Below, in pieces: positions 37,975 to 50,527 of a stretch of DNA of 59,816 bases (position 1 is its first letter; the number at the start of each line of letters is the position of its first letter). The notes beneath the pieces are model-generated. The model ran no database searches. It was not told the DNA's origin and was given only the letters and a program-made list of their open reading frames with translations. Source of the DNA: an uncultured bacterium (GTDB lineage: Bacteria > Planctomycetota > UBA1135 > GCA-002686595); assembly GCA_937905825.1 (NCBI GenBank), contig CALCXM010000068.1, forward strand, positions 1 to 59,816, read 5' to 3'. A program made the position numbers and the translations under genes.

Positions 37975-38193
37975 CGCCGAACAAGACGAAGGGCCGTGCC
38001 CTGGGCCACGGTGGACGGCTCCAATTTAGGCAATTCTGGCCGACGACTCCCCGGGCTGGAGAACTCTGCTTGTGTTCGCGCTCGCCACGCTCCACAACCG
38101 CAATCGCTCTCGGTCGCCTGCCGCGCTGGAGGCATGCCGGCACGGCATCGTCACCTGCTCGAGCGCGTCACCTGCTCAGCAGCGTCGCGTTCC

Positions 38194-38808
38194 CTACATC
38201 TCGGCCAGCTTGTGCAGCTTGGCCTCGGCGCTCTCAGCTCTCGACGGGGCCCGGCCATCACAAACCAACAGGTTCAGGCGAGCCACGTAGCTCTCGACGG
38301 TATCGTCCGCGTAGGACACGAGCCCGAAGAGGTCCCCCACTTCCCGAGCCAAGGCAAGATTCGACTCGAACTCTGCAGGGTGCGTGCGGAAGTAGTCGCG
38401 AACGTAGCTGCGGAAGGCCCGCAAGGACCACCACCAACTCGCGAGCAAAAGCACAACGGCGAGCACAACAACGATCCCGATCCAGAGGGCCGGGAATTCC
38501 TTCTGCACTCCAGCGGGCAGCGGGCTGTAGTGCCCGTAGAGCTGCATGCCAAATCCGCCGAGTAGGAATCCGAAGCCCACGTTCACTTGAACGCGGTGAA
38601 AGATGTACTCACGGATGTTGCGCAGTTCCTGCTGCACCTGCGGGCCGAAGCGCTCCACCACCAATTGGCGCGGATGTCGGAACAGGATTGAGTTCGCAAG
38701 CAGAAACGATCCGACGATGGCGAGCACGAGCCCAATCCCCATCCAATCAGGATAGGCCAGGGCACTCTCGTCAATGACTGGCGTTTGTCGGGTCAGAAGC
38801 AACATCAT
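38194..38808 (-). CDS. membrane protein of unknown function with about three spans
   Basis: 204 residues. Hydrophobic spans lie near residues 24-42, 75-95 and 109-130, followed by a charged soluble tail with SWWWSLRAFRSYVRDYFR and a helical C-terminus. No family is recognised. The gene is convergent neither with gatC nor with comF: it diverges from gatC, with 200 bases between them. ATG at 38808 begins MMLLL; the second Met is also possible. Confidence 0.6.
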   Translation of the reverse strand: MMLLLTRQTPVIDESALAYPDWMGIGLVLAIVGSFLLANSILFRHPRQLVVERFGPQVQQELRNIREYIFHRVQVNVGFGFLLGGFGMQLYGHYSPLPAGVQKEFPALWIGIVVVLAVVLLLASWWWSLRAFRSYVRDYFRTHPAEFESNLALAREVGDLFGLVSYADDTVESYVARLNLLVCDGRAPSRAESAEAKLHKLAEM

Positions 38809-39008
38809 GTTGAGCGCAAGCTAGGCCTCCGCGGGCTTCCGTGCAAGGGCCTAGGCCCCGCATAGCTCTGACTCTTTTGAATCCTGCGCCTGGGGGGCCA
38901 GAGAAGGGGATCTTGGCCGTTCCTGAGCGGGGAATCCCCCCGTAGAATTCCGCCTCGGGCACGCCCCCCGTTCCACCGGCCCCCAGCTCCCGTCCAAACG
39001 TACTCCCT

Positions 39009-39305
39009 ATGAATGACCCAAAAGAGCTCTTCAAACGGGCCGCCGACCTCGCCCGAATGGGTTGGACGGAAGCGGACGCAGCGGCCCTAGAGCCCCAAGT
39101 GGAAGCCGTCTTGCAAGCCTTTCAAGTCATCTCAGAACTGGATGTGGAGGGCGTACCCCCGACCCTCGGTGCGACATTATTGGAAGACGTCAAACGCCAG
39201 GACTTGCCCCGGCCCAGCGACTTGGCCGCACGCCTGGTCGAAGGCGCGCCCAAATTCCGAGAGGACTGCTTTGTTGTTCCGAAAGCCATTGGAGGCGAGG
39301 AGTGA
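39009..39305 (+). CDS. gatC: glutamyl/aspartyl-tRNA amidotransferase subunit C
   Basis: 98 residues. GatC stabilises the GatAB pair that converts Glu-tRNA(Gln) or Asp-tRNA(Asn) to the amide form. The sequence LARMGWTEADAAALEPQVEAVL is the family start, and PPTLGATLLEDVKRQDLPRPS is the characteristic middle. Its stop overlaps the gatA GTG in GTGA, so the two are coupled. Presence of GatCAB means the organism lacks one or both direct synthetases. Confidence 0.93.
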   Translation: MNDPKELFKRAADLARMGWTEADAAALEPQVEAVLQAFQVISELDVEGVPPTLGATLLEDVKRQDLPRPSDLAARLVEGAPKFREDCFVVPKAIGGEE

Positions 39306-40798
39306 GTCTCGCCGCACCCCTCGGTCTTTCCGCCAGAGCACTGCGTGAGGCGATCCTCGCGGGGAGCTTTTCCGTCTTGGAGGTGACGGAAGCGCACCTG
39401 GCTCAGATCGCCAAGCACAACTCAGAACTCCAGGCTTTCCAACGGGTCGACGCAGAGTCCGCTCTCGCCCGAGCCAGAGAATTGGACGCAGCCCTCGCCC
39501 GTGGGGAAGGGAACGGCCCACTCTTCGGTGTGCCCGTGGCCCTCAAGGCCAACATGTGCGTGCAAGGCATGGAAACCAACTGCGGCAGCCGAATCCTCGA
39601 AGGCTACATCGCTCCCTACACCGCGAGCTTCGTGCAGAAGTTGCTCGATGCGGGCGCCGTGCTCTTGGGGGTCACCGAGATGGATGAGTTCGCCATGGGC
39701 TCCTCCGGGGAGAACTCGGCCTTCGGTTGTCCGCGCAATCCTTGGGACACGCAACTGACCGCAGGTGGATCCTCGAGCGGAGCGGCGGTGGCGGTGGCCA
39801 CGCGCATGGTTCCGATCGCACTCGGCTCAGACACCGGGGGGTCCGTCAGGCAGCCCGCAGCCTTTTGTGGCATCTACGGATTGAAGCCCACCTACGGCCG
39901 CATCTCGCGCTATGGACTCGTGGCCTTTGGATCTTCCCTCGATCAAGTCAGTCCGTTCGCCCACACGGCTGGGGACTTGGAACTTGTGCTTGAAGTGCTA
40001 TCGGGCCTGGATGAAAGGGACAGCACCAGCTTGCCCTTGCCAGCCTTCGAACCCGAACGACCCGCGGAAGCCCAACGACTTGTTGGACTCAAGGTCGGCG
40101 TGCTCAAGCACGAATTGAACGCGGACGTCGCCCCCGAGGTTCTGGTCCAATGCCAGGCCCAACTAGAACGATTGGAAGCCATGGGAGCGGAGTTGATGGA
40201 GATCGAATTGCCCCATCTGTCCTACGCCATCCCCACTTACTACGTGGTCGCCACCGCCGAGGCTTCCAGCAACCTCGGACGCTACGACGGCAGCCTGTTC
40301 GGCAAACGCATCGAAGGCGATGGCAGCCTGACCGGCATGTTCGAAGCGACACGCAACGGTGCTTTCGGAGATGAAGTCAAGCGTCGCATTCTGCTGGGCA
40401 CCTACGTGCTCTCCGCAGGTTACGCGGAGGCATGGTACGGCAAGGCTCAACGGGTGCGCACCTTGCTACGCCGCGACTACGCTGCGGCCTTTGAAGCGGT
40501 GGACGTGCTGGCCAGCCCCACGGCCCCCACCACCGCGTTCCGCTTGGGAGCGAAAAAGGAGGACGCCTTGGCCATGTACCTCTCCGATTTGTTCACGGTC
40601 CCGGCGTCCCTAGCGGGATTGCCTGCGCTCAGCTTGCCCGCAGGCCTCACCTCCAATGACACGGGATGCTTGCCCGTCGGTTTGCAATTGGTCGGCCCAG
40701 CCCTCTCCGAAGGACGCCTCTTGCGCTTGGCCAGAGCTTTGGAATCATCGCAAACGAGTGCCCTCCCCATCCCCCCCCTTTGCACAGAGATCCGATGA
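39302..40798 (+). CDS. gatA: glutamyl/aspartyl-tRNA amidotransferase subunit A
   Basis: 498 residues from the GTG at 39302, which has GGAGG five bases upstream. GatA releases ammonia from glutamine for GatB. The amidase signature is intact: Lys82 in VALKANM, the Ser-rich TAGGSSSGAAVAV region and the SDTGGSVRQPAAFCG block with the nucleophilic Ser, then LKPTYGRISRYGL. Stop and gatB start overlap in ATGA. A longer frame runs upstream through gatC but has no independent support. Confidence 0.97.
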   Translation: MSLAAPLGLSARALREAILAGSFSVLEVTEAHLAQIAKHNSELQAFQRVDAESALARARELDAALARGEGNGPLFGVPVALKANMCVQGMETNCGSRILEGYIAPYTASFVQKLLDAGAVLLGVTEMDEFAMGSSGENSAFGCPRNPWDTQLTAGGSSSGAAVAVATRMVPIALGSDTGGSVRQPAAFCGIYGLKPTYGRISRYGLVAFGSSLDQVSPFAHTAGDLELVLEVLSGLDERDSTSLPLPAFEPERPAEAQRLVGLKVGVLKHELNADVAPEVLVQCQAQLERLEAMGAELMEIELPHLSYAIPTYYVVATAEASSNLGRYDGSLFGKRIEGDGSLTGMFEATRNGAFGDEVKRRILLGTYVLSAGYAEAWYGKAQRVRTLLRRDYAAAFEAVDVLASPTAPTTAFRLGAKKEDALAMYLSDLFTVPASLAGLPALSLPAGLTSNDTGCLPVGLQLVGPALSEGRLLRLARALESSQTSALPIPPLCTEIR

Positions 40799-42306
40799 GC
40801 ACCTCCTCCAACTCTGGATTGTATCGGGAAGGCAACGAGTGGGTTTCCGAGAGCAGCGGCAAGCGCTGGGTGGCGGTCATCGGCTTGGAAGTCCACGCGC
40901 AACTCAACACCCGCACCAAGCTGTTTTGCGCGTGCGAGTACCGCTTCGGCGCCCAGCCCAACAGCCAGATCTGCCCGGTCTGTACAGGGCAACCCGGGAG
41001 CCTGCCGGTACTCAATGGAGAGGCTCTGGAACTCGCCATCCGCGCTGGCCTAGCCCTCGAGGGAACCATCGCCGAGCGCAGCAAGTTCGACCGCAAGAAC
41101 TACTTCTACTGCGACATCCCCAAGAACTACCAAATCACGCAATACGATGAGCCCTACTGCCGCGGCGGTGGGATCAGCTTGGAGTCGGGTCGCCGGGTCC
41201 GGTTGAATCGCATTCACATTGAGGAGGACGCGGGCAAGTCCACGCACACTTCGGGAAACTTCACCCTGGTGGACTTGAACCGCGCAGGGGTTCCGCTGAT
41301 CGAGTCGGTCACGGAGGCTGACATGGACAACGCGGAAGATGCGGTGGCCTATGTGACGGCTCTACGCGAGATCCTCGTCTACGTGGGCGCCTCCAGCGCG
41401 GACATGGAAAAGGGCGAGCTGCGTTGCGATGTGAACATCTCCGTGCACCCCGTCGGGGAAGCCTGGCGCACCAAGATCGAGATCAAGAACCTGAATTCCT
41501 TCGGTCACATTGCCGGCTCCATCGAACACGAGATCCCGCGGCAGATCGCCGCCTGGGAAACGGGCGATCCCGAGCGCTACCCGGTGCAGGAGACGCGCCT
41601 CTTCGACGCGCAGCTCGGCATCACTCGCAGCATGCGCAAGAAGGAAGGGGAAGCGGACTACCGCTACTTTCCGGAGCCGGACTTGCCCCCCATCACGGCC
41701 CCTTACAACCGGGTCGAAGAACTGCGCAGCCTGTTGCCAGAGTTGCCCGCTGCGCGCCGTGCGCGTTACATGACGAGCCTCGGACTTTCCGCCTACGACG
41801 CTGGGGTGCTGACCGCATCCCACGACGTGGCCGACTTCTTTGAGGCCTGCGCGCGCCTATCCAAGGAACCGAAGGAAGCGGCGAACTGGATCTCCAACGA
41901 AGTGCTTCGAGCGATCTCCGGGGATGAGTTCGATGCTCAGAACATCGACGAGTTGCCGATCAAGCCCTTCGATCTGAGTGAGTTGATCGGACTCTTGCGC
42001 GAAGGTGTTGTGCACAGCAATGGAGCCCGCCAGATCCTGCGCGAGATGATGAAGAGCGGCAAGGCGGCGGGTGCCCTCTTGCTCGAGTTGGGTTTGCAAC
42101 AGGTCCAGGATGAGGGCTCCCTGAAGGCTTGGTGCGCGCAGGCCTTGCAGCAGAAGCCGGAGGTGGCCCAACAGGTGCGAGAAGGCAAGGAGAAGGCCGT
42201 TGGGGCCTTGATGGGCCTCGTGATGCAGTCCTCCAAAGGCAAGGCCAATCCGCAGCGCGTGCGCGAACTCTTGCTCCAGATGATTGCGGAGAGCGACGTT
42301 AGCTAG
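40795..42306 (+). CDS. gatB: glutamyl/aspartyl-tRNA amidotransferase subunit B
   Basis: 503 residues. GatB phosphorylates the tRNA-bound Glu or Asp and amidates it with GatA-derived ammonia. Features include WVAVIGLEVHAQLNTRTKLFC, the zinc-type CPVC site, FDRKNYFYCDIPKNYQI and FRYFPEPDLPP-like stretches, ending in a helical tail domain (YqeY-like). The ATG at 40795 overlaps the gatA stop in ATGA. A bidirectional hairpin lies 90 bases past its stop. Confidence 0.97.
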   Translation: MSTSSNSGLYREGNEWVSESSGKRWVAVIGLEVHAQLNTRTKLFCACEYRFGAQPNSQICPVCTGQPGSLPVLNGEALELAIRAGLALEGTIAERSKFDRKNYFYCDIPKNYQITQYDEPYCRGGGISLESGRRVRLNRIHIEEDAGKSTHTSGNFTLVDLNRAGVPLIESVTEADMDNAEDAVAYVTALREILVYVGASSADMEKGELRCDVNISVHPVGEAWRTKIEIKNLNSFGHIAGSIEHEIPRQIAAWETGDPERYPVQETRLFDAQLGITRSMRKKEGEADYRYFPEPDLPPITAPYNRVEELRSLLPELPAARRARYMTSLGLSAYDAGVLTASHDVADFFEACARLSKEPKEAANWISNEVLRAISGDEFDAQNIDELPIKPFDLSELIGLLREGVVHSNGARQILREMMKSGKAAGALLLELGLQQVQDEGSLKAWCAQALQQKPEVAQQVREGKEKAVGALMGLVMQSSKGKANPQRVRELLLQMIAESDVS

Positions 42307-42396
42307 CCGCCCGGCACTGCAATCGAACGGTGCCTCAAGCGCCCTCATCTAACGACGGTTACTGGGGAACCGGAGCCCTTTGCTTGAACACAAAGA

Positions 42397-42433
42397 ACCG
42401 CCCGGGAGCCAGCACTGCTGATTCCCGGGCGGT
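42397..42433. terminator. bidirectional hairpin terminator between gatB and the acidic exported gene
   Basis: An 11-bp perfect stem (ACCGCCCGGGA and its complement) with a 15-base loop. It extends outward through pairing CACAA/TTGTG bases. Both flanks are moderately T-rich in the outgoing direction. It lies between convergent genes and probably ends both transcripts. Confidence 0.75.
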
Positions 42434-42488
42434 CTTGTGCTCCCAGTGATCTTGTCCCTGGGCTGGAGTCACTTGGACTCGGTACGGA

Positions 42489-43571
42489 CTACTCGTCGTC
42501 TCCTTCGTCTTCCTCGTCGCCGCCGGTCTCGAGACTCATGTCCACCTCGCCCGAGACTTCCACGGCCACCTCGAAGGTGTGGTTTTCGCCCATGGCGTCC
42601 ACATCCCCCTCAAGGTCCATGCCAGCGATGATCTCGTACTTCATGCTGAAGGAGTGGATATGACCGGCCTTCATGTCCCAGAGCAAAAGGCCCGTGCCTT
42701 CCAGTTCTAGGGAGACCACAGCGCTCAGGTCAGCTTCGACTCCGCCCATGCGCTCGGCGTTGAGTTCGATGGCAGACAGAATCAACTCGCTCAAGTCGAT
42801 TTCCGCGTCCCCGCTGAACTCGATCTCGATGGCGCCCAGTTCTTTGTCGCCTTCGGTTTGCGTGCCGGTGTACGTGCACTTGATCGCGAACTCCTCGAGC
42901 ATGGACTCCAGCTGGCTGCCCATCTGTTCCTTTGCGAGCTCGACCAGTTCCTCAGCTTCCGGGTTGGTCTCTTGCTCGCTGCCGGAGGCCAGCATGCCTC
43001 CCGGGGAGAACACGGTGAGCAGGCCTTCGCCACGGGCTTCCCAGCTGTCGCCCACGGAAACTTCGTCGGAGGGCAGAAGCTGCAGAAGGTCCATGTCCGG
43101 ATCGAGGTTCTCGAGCCACTCGTCCTCGCCTTCACTCTCGTGGAAGGACTTGACGAAGTCTTCGCCCTCTGCATCCCAAACGAACTTGACGGTCAGGCCC
43201 TCCATCGTGTTGAACGCATCCTGGGTCTCAGCGGAACTCTCGCCGCCGGCCTCGAAGGCCATCTCGTCGTAGGTGCGCAACAACGATCCGATGGCGCCAG
43301 TTCGGGAAGAGAGGTACTCGTCCGTAACTCCCAAGGTGACGTTGACGATCAGGGCCTCGTCCATGCTGCCTCCCATCATGTCCGGGGAGACCTCCCCTCC
43401 GTCAAAAACGATGCTCAAGTCGTCCATGTAGAAGGAAGACTCGATACTCAGAGTCTTCTCAACGGTGGTTCCCTCTTCGGGCTTGAAGCTAACGGAGTCA
43501 CCCCGGGCCATGAAACCCACGGTCGGAATGGTGAGCAGTGCGAGGGATGTAAGGGCTTTGGTGGCGTTCAT
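42489..43571 (-). CDS. acidic exported protein of unknown function
   Basis: 360 residues. The ATG is followed by a signal peptide (ALTSLALLTIPTVGF). The mature part is very acidic, rich in Glu and Asp, with beta-strand-like and amphipathic segments such as LSAVVSLELEGTGLLLWDM. The last 20 residues are almost all acidic. No family is recognised, and no good Shine-Dalgarno precedes it. It lies downstream-convergent with gatB and upstream of guaA on the same strand as guaA, separated by about 200 bases. Confidence 0.68.
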   Translation of the reverse strand: MNATKALTSLALLTIPTVGFMARGDSVSFKPEEGTTVEKTLSIESSFYMDDLSIVFDGGEVSPDMMGGSMDEALIVNVTLGVTDEYLSSRTGAIGSLLRTYDEMAFEAGGESSAETQDAFNTMEGLTVKFVWDAEGEDFVKSFHESEGEDEWLENLDPDMDLLQLLPSDEVSVGDSWEARGEGLLTVFSPGGMLASGSEQETNPEAEELVELAKEQMGSQLESMLEEFAIKCTYTGTQTEGDKELGAIEIEFSGDAEIDLSELILSAIELNAERMGGVEADLSAVVSLELEGTGLLLWDMKAGHIHSFSMKYEIIAGMDLEGDVDAMGENHTFEVAVEVSGEVDMSLETGGDEEDEGDDE

Positions 43572-43769
43572 CGTTCGAATGACTGGAGAGAAAGTTGGTG
43601 GACGGGCCGCAGGCAGGGGTCCTGTCTGGCTTGCGGATCACAACTTCAGCCGGGAATAAGGCCGACTGGTTGAAAGGTACCGGGGGGCTTGCGCTGGTCT
43701 GCCGCCGGCATTTCGGCTGGCGTCCCAGCAAATTAGAGCAAAATCAGGCCGGACGCAGGGAATCCAGAC

Positions 43770-46858
<3,089 letters not shown>

Positions 46859-46924
46859 CTATTCCTCAATCCATGGCCGAGCATGGTTCCCCAAAGGATT
46901 CACAGGACCCCTCTTGGATTTCAC

Positions 46925-46970
46925 AAAAAATGGGACCCACCCAGCAGCCGAAGCTGAAGAGCGGGTCCCA
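46925..46970 (-). terminator. intrinsic terminator with UUCG tetraloop, upstream of guaB
   Basis: On the minus strand: an 8-bp outer stem TGGGACCC/GGGTCCCA, an inner CAGC-UUCG-GCUG hairpin with a UUCG loop, and a six-T run immediately after. It has every feature of a strong intrinsic terminator and points toward guaB. No gene precedes it on that strand, since the next gene leftward is divergent. Confidence 0.85.
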
Positions 46971-47130
46971 AGAAGGAGGAGATAGGCACTTTGTCGGATG
47001 AGGGCCTCCCCAGCCTGAGCACTCGTCTCCGAAACTTGCCTCAAGTTTTGAGCAGCCCGCCGCTGGATCCCTAGGGATGGCCAAAGGAGCGAGACCAGCA
47101 ACAGCCCTGTGTGTTAGGTTTCGCCCCCAA
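46971..47130 (-). ncRNA. possible small RNA or guaB leader ending at the UUCG terminator
   Basis: About 160 bases upstream of the terminator with no coding region of its own. It contains a small inverted repeat AACTTGAGGCAAGTT on the minus strand. It could be a short regulatory RNA, or an attenuating leader for guaBA. No known riboswitch consensus was recognised. Only the terminator supports the call. Confidence 0.3.
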
Positions 47131-47141
47131 ATCGTCGATTA

Positions 47142-49394
47142 GTGATGAACTTCGATTGTGCGCCCGCCTTGGGCGCCAGCGACACCGTGAGCTCCAACCC
47201 AGCGCCCGTCTTGGCTCCCTCCCCCCCAAAAAAGGTCTGCTTCCCTCCCAAGCGAGCTGAGCTCACCCGTGTGGCCTTGATCGGCGCCGGCTTCATCGCC
47301 GACTTTCACCTGGAAGTTCTTTCCAAGCTGCCCGATGTCGAGGTGATCGCGATCGTCGACCCGGCCCTCAGCAGGGCCCAGGGGCTTGCGGACAAATGGG
47401 GCGTGAACTCAGCGCTCCAGAGCATCGCGGAACTCGGTTCACTGGGCATCCACGTGGCGCATCTCTTGGCGCCTCCGCACTTGCATGAGCCCCTTTGCCG
47501 CGAGTTGCTCGAACTCGGTATCGGAGTCTTCGCCGAAAAGCCCTTCGTGTTGTGCGCGGAGGAAGCGCGCTCCTTGGCAGCCCTCGCCGCGCAAAAGGGC
47601 CTGCCCCTCGGCATCAATCACAACCACGTATTCCAACCGGCGTTCACCCGTCTAGTGGAGCAGGTCGCCGCCGGGGACATCGGTGTCGTCGAGCACGTGC
47701 AGGTGACCTGGAGCGTGCCGCTCATGCAGCTCGATGCAGAGCAATACTCCCATTGGATGTTCCGCAGCCCGCGCAACATCCTCTACGAACAAGGCCCCCA
47801 TCCCTTGAGCCAGCTGCATCGCTTGATCGGTCAGGTCCAGGAGTGTCACACACAGATTCTCTCTTCGCGCGAACTCTTGCCCGGCCAGACCTTTCTCGAT
47901 CGTTGGGCCGTGTCCGCCCGCGGCGAACGGGGCACGGCGCAGATCTACTTGGCTTGGGGCCAGGGCTTCACGCGCAACACGATCACCGTCATCGGAAGCG
48001 ATGGCATGTTGGAAGCAGACTTCACCCACGACAACCTCAGCTCGGAGCGCAAGAGTCCTTGGCTAGAGTTTTGGAACAGCTTCCTGGCAGGCTGGAAACG
48101 CGGCGGCATGCTGCGCAAGGACGCCACCCGCGTCTTGAAGAACTGGATGTCCTCCACCTTGGGATTGGCCGAGCGACAAGACGCGTTCTACGCCGGCATG
48201 CGCGAGTCCATCGCTGCCTTCCACGGGGCGCTGCGGGCTGGCCAGCCCTTGCCCGTGGACGCCAACCAAGCGGCGGAAGTCCTCGATTGGTGCGACACGA
48301 TCGCCCGGGAAGTTTCGAAGGACGAGGGCCAGTCCTTGCCCCTCTCGGACAAGCCGGTGCGTCCCGGCGAGGTCTTCGTCTTGGGTGGCACCGGGTTCAT
48401 CGGCAAGCGCGTGGTGCGCGACTTGCTCGCCGCGGGCAAGCCCGTGACCTGTTTGGTCCGGCGCACCCACAGCCTACCGGAGATCGTCGAAAGCGCTGCG
48501 CGAGACGGGCGGGTGCGCCTCGTTCGTGGCAGCCTCGAAGACGCGTCGCAAATGGCCGAGCTCTTCCGCGGATGCTCCGCGGTCGTGCACCTGGCGACCG
48601 GCGGCGGCGACACTTGGGAAGAGGTGGAACGCACGATGGTTCAAGGCTCCGTCAAGGTTGCGGAAGCAGCCCACCAAGCGGGAGTGGAACGCTTTATCTA
48701 CGTCTCCTCCATCGCCTGCTTGTACACGGGAGAGCTCGGCATGCTACGCGACTCAATCCAAGCGGATCCGCTGATCGACGAGCGCGCTGTGTACTCCCGC
48801 GGCAAGGCCGCCACCGAAAAAGCGCTGCTCAAGTTGCACCGTGACACGGGCGCCCCGATCATCATCTCACGGCCAGGGGTTGTGGTCGGCGAAGGCACGC
48901 CGATGCAACACTCAGGCTACGGACTTTGGGCGCGAGACAACCACTGCGTGGGTTGGGGACTGGGTGAAAACCAATTGCCTCTGGTGTGGGTCGAAGACGT
49001 GGCCAGTGCCCTGGCCGCCGCGGCCTTGCACGAAGGTCCCGAACTCATCGGACAAGCCTTCAACCTCTGCGCGCGCGTGCCACTGAACGCTCGCCAAGTC
49101 GTTGCCGAACTGCGCAAGGCCACCGGACGCGATTTGCACTTTCACCCGCGCTCCCTCGCCAAAAGCCAAGCCATGGAGATTGGCAAGTGGATGGTAAAGC
49201 TGGCAGGCGGCCGTCAAGGCCTGGTCTTTCCCTCCTACCGCGACTTGAAGTCGCGCGGGCTGTTCCCCGAGTTCTCGTGCAATCTGGCGCGGGAAGTTCT
49301 CGGTTGGAAGCCCTTGGAAGAAGCCGAAGAGTTCCTGGACCGCACCGTTCGAATCTACGGCCACGCGCAGGTCGAGGAGCAGCCAGGGGAATGA
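47142..49394 (+). CDS. fusion of Gfo/Idh/MocA dehydrogenase and NAD-dependent epimerase/dehydratase
   Basis: About 750 residues. The first half (about 42-385) is a Gfo/Idh/MocA oxidoreductase: VALIGAGFIADFHLEVL for NAD binding, the EKPFV motif and the GINHNHVFQP segment. The second half (about 400-725) is an SDR-type nucleotide-sugar enzyme: VFVLGGTGFIGKRVV for NAD, and YSRGKAA with the Tyr-x3-Lys pair. Start is GTG at 47142 or ATG at 47145; about 40 residues of linker-like sequence precede the first domain. Both halves act on sugars in known relatives, so a two-step nucleotide-sugar conversion is likely. It overlaps the next glycosyltransferase in ATGA. Confidence 0.9.
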   Translation: MMNFDCAPALGASDTVSSNPAPVLAPSPPKKVCFPPKRAELTRVALIGAGFIADFHLEVLSKLPDVEVIAIVDPALSRAQGLADKWGVNSALQSIAELGSLGIHVAHLLAPPHLHEPLCRELLELGIGVFAEKPFVLCAEEARSLAALAAQKGLPLGINHNHVFQPAFTRLVEQVAAGDIGVVEHVQVTWSVPLMQLDAEQYSHWMFRSPRNILYEQGPHPLSQLHRLIGQVQECHTQILSSRELLPGQTFLDRWAVSARGERGTAQIYLAWGQGFTRNTITVIGSDGMLEADFTHDNLSSERKSPWLEFWNSFLAGWKRGGMLRKDATRVLKNWMSSTLGLAERQDAFYAGMRESIAAFHGALRAGQPLPVDANQAAEVLDWCDTIAREVSKDEGQSLPLSDKPVRPGEVFVLGGTGFIGKRVVRDLLAAGKPVTCLVRRTHSLPEIVESAARDGRVRLVRGSLEDASQMAELFRGCSAVVHLATGGGDTWEEVERTMVQGSVKVAEAAHQAGVERFIYVSSIACLYTGELGMLRDSIQADPLIDERAVYSRGKAATEKALLKLHRDTGAPIIISRPGVVVGEGTPMQHSGYGLWARDNHCVGWGLGENQLPLVWVEDVASALAAAALHEGPELIGQAFNLCARVPLNARQVVAELRKATGRDLHFHPRSLAKSQAMEIGKWMVKLAGGRQGLVFPSYRDLKSRGLFPEFSCNLAREVLGWKPLEEAEEFLDRTVRIYGHAQVEEQPGE

Positions 49395-50527
49395 GCCCCG
49401 CGGGCCAGCCCCATCTGCTGCACGTCTTCTCGACCTTCGTGCCAGCGGGACCTGAAATGCGCACGGTGCGCATGATCAATGCCTTGGGCGAGGGGTTCCG
49501 TCACTCCATTTTGGCCGTCGATGGACGCACGGACGCCGCCAAGGAACTGGACCCGGCGGCGCCGGTCAAGATCCTGCCGTCGATTGAACGGGCCAACACA
49601 CCACGCACGGTGCGGGCCCTGCGTGCGCTCTTCAAACGCGAACAGCCCGACCTGGTGTTGAGCTACAACTGGGGAGCGTTCGACAGCGTCATCGCCACCC
49701 GCAGCCTGGGTTGGCAGCGCCGGCACATCCACCACGAGGATGGCTTCAACGCCGACGAATCGGCCGGCTTCAAGAGCCGGCGCGTTTGGACTCGGCGACT
49801 CGTTCTGCCGGGAACGGCCAAGGTCGTGGTCCCCTCCCATGTGCTGGCGGGCATCGCGGACAAGTTTTGGAAGCTGAGGTCCGGCAAGGTCCAACTGATC
49901 CCCAACGGCATCGACTTGCAGGCCTTCGGCGCGCAGTCCCAGCGGGAGCAGCGCCGGGCAGAGCTGGCCATTCCCCCTGGGGCACCCGTGATCGGATTCG
50001 TCGGTCACCTGCGCCCGGTCAAGAATCCCGTGCGTTTGATCCGGGCCTTTGCCGAAGTGCGCCATAGCCAGGCGCCCCATCTTTTGATCCTGGGCGAAGG
50101 CGAAGAGCGCGAAGCGATTCGCAAGGCAGCGGTGGCCGCGGACGTCTTCGGGCGGGTGCATTTGATCGGCCATCAATCAAACCCAGCCCCTTGGTACAGC
50201 GCCATGGATGTCTTCGCGCTCTCTTCCGATAGCGAACAAATGCCCGTGGCCCTTTTGGAAGCGATGGCCAGTTGTTTGCCCGTGGTTTCCACGGATGTAG
50301 GCGACGTGGCCCACATGCTTCCCCAGGCCCAACAGGTACTGATTGCGAGTGGGGAGAACCGGACCCGCAAACTCGCCAAGGCCATGCAAACCCTGGTGGA
50401 CAACCGCCCCTTGCGAGCGGAGTTGGGCGAAGCCAATCGCCGCCGGGTCGAGGAGCGTTACTCCTTCCCGACGATGCTCGGCGCCTACCGCGACCTCTAC
50501 AACAGGACCCTGCAGGGTGCTCGATGA
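49391..50527 (+). CDS. group 4 (GT-B) glycosyltransferase
   Basis: About 378 residues. The ATG at 49391 overlaps the preceding fusion gene's stop and has a GGGGA ribosome site. The C-terminal half shows IGFVGHLRPVKNPVRLI, the ILGEGEE turn and ALSSDSEQMPVALLEAMASCLPVV, which is the E-x7-E donor-binding signature of GT4. It probably adds a sugar made by the fusion enzyme upstream to a surface glycan. The next gene is also overlapped, by four bases. Confidence 0.92.
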   Translation: MSPAGQPHLLHVFSTFVPAGPEMRTVRMINALGEGFRHSILAVDGRTDAAKELDPAAPVKILPSIERANTPRTVRALRALFKREQPDLVLSYNWGAFDSVIATRSLGWQRRHIHHEDGFNADESAGFKSRRVWTRRLVLPGTAKVVVPSHVLAGIADKFWKLRSGKVQLIPNGIDLQAFGAQSQREQRRAELAIPPGAPVIGFVGHLRPVKNPVRLIRAFAEVRHSQAPHLLILGEGEEREAIRKAAVAADVFGRVHLIGHQSNPAPWYSAMDVFALSSDSEQMPVALLEAMASCLPVVSTDVGDVAHMLPQAQQVLIASGENRTRKLAKAMQTLVDNRPLRAELGEANRRRVEERYSFPTMLGAYRDLYNRTLQGAR

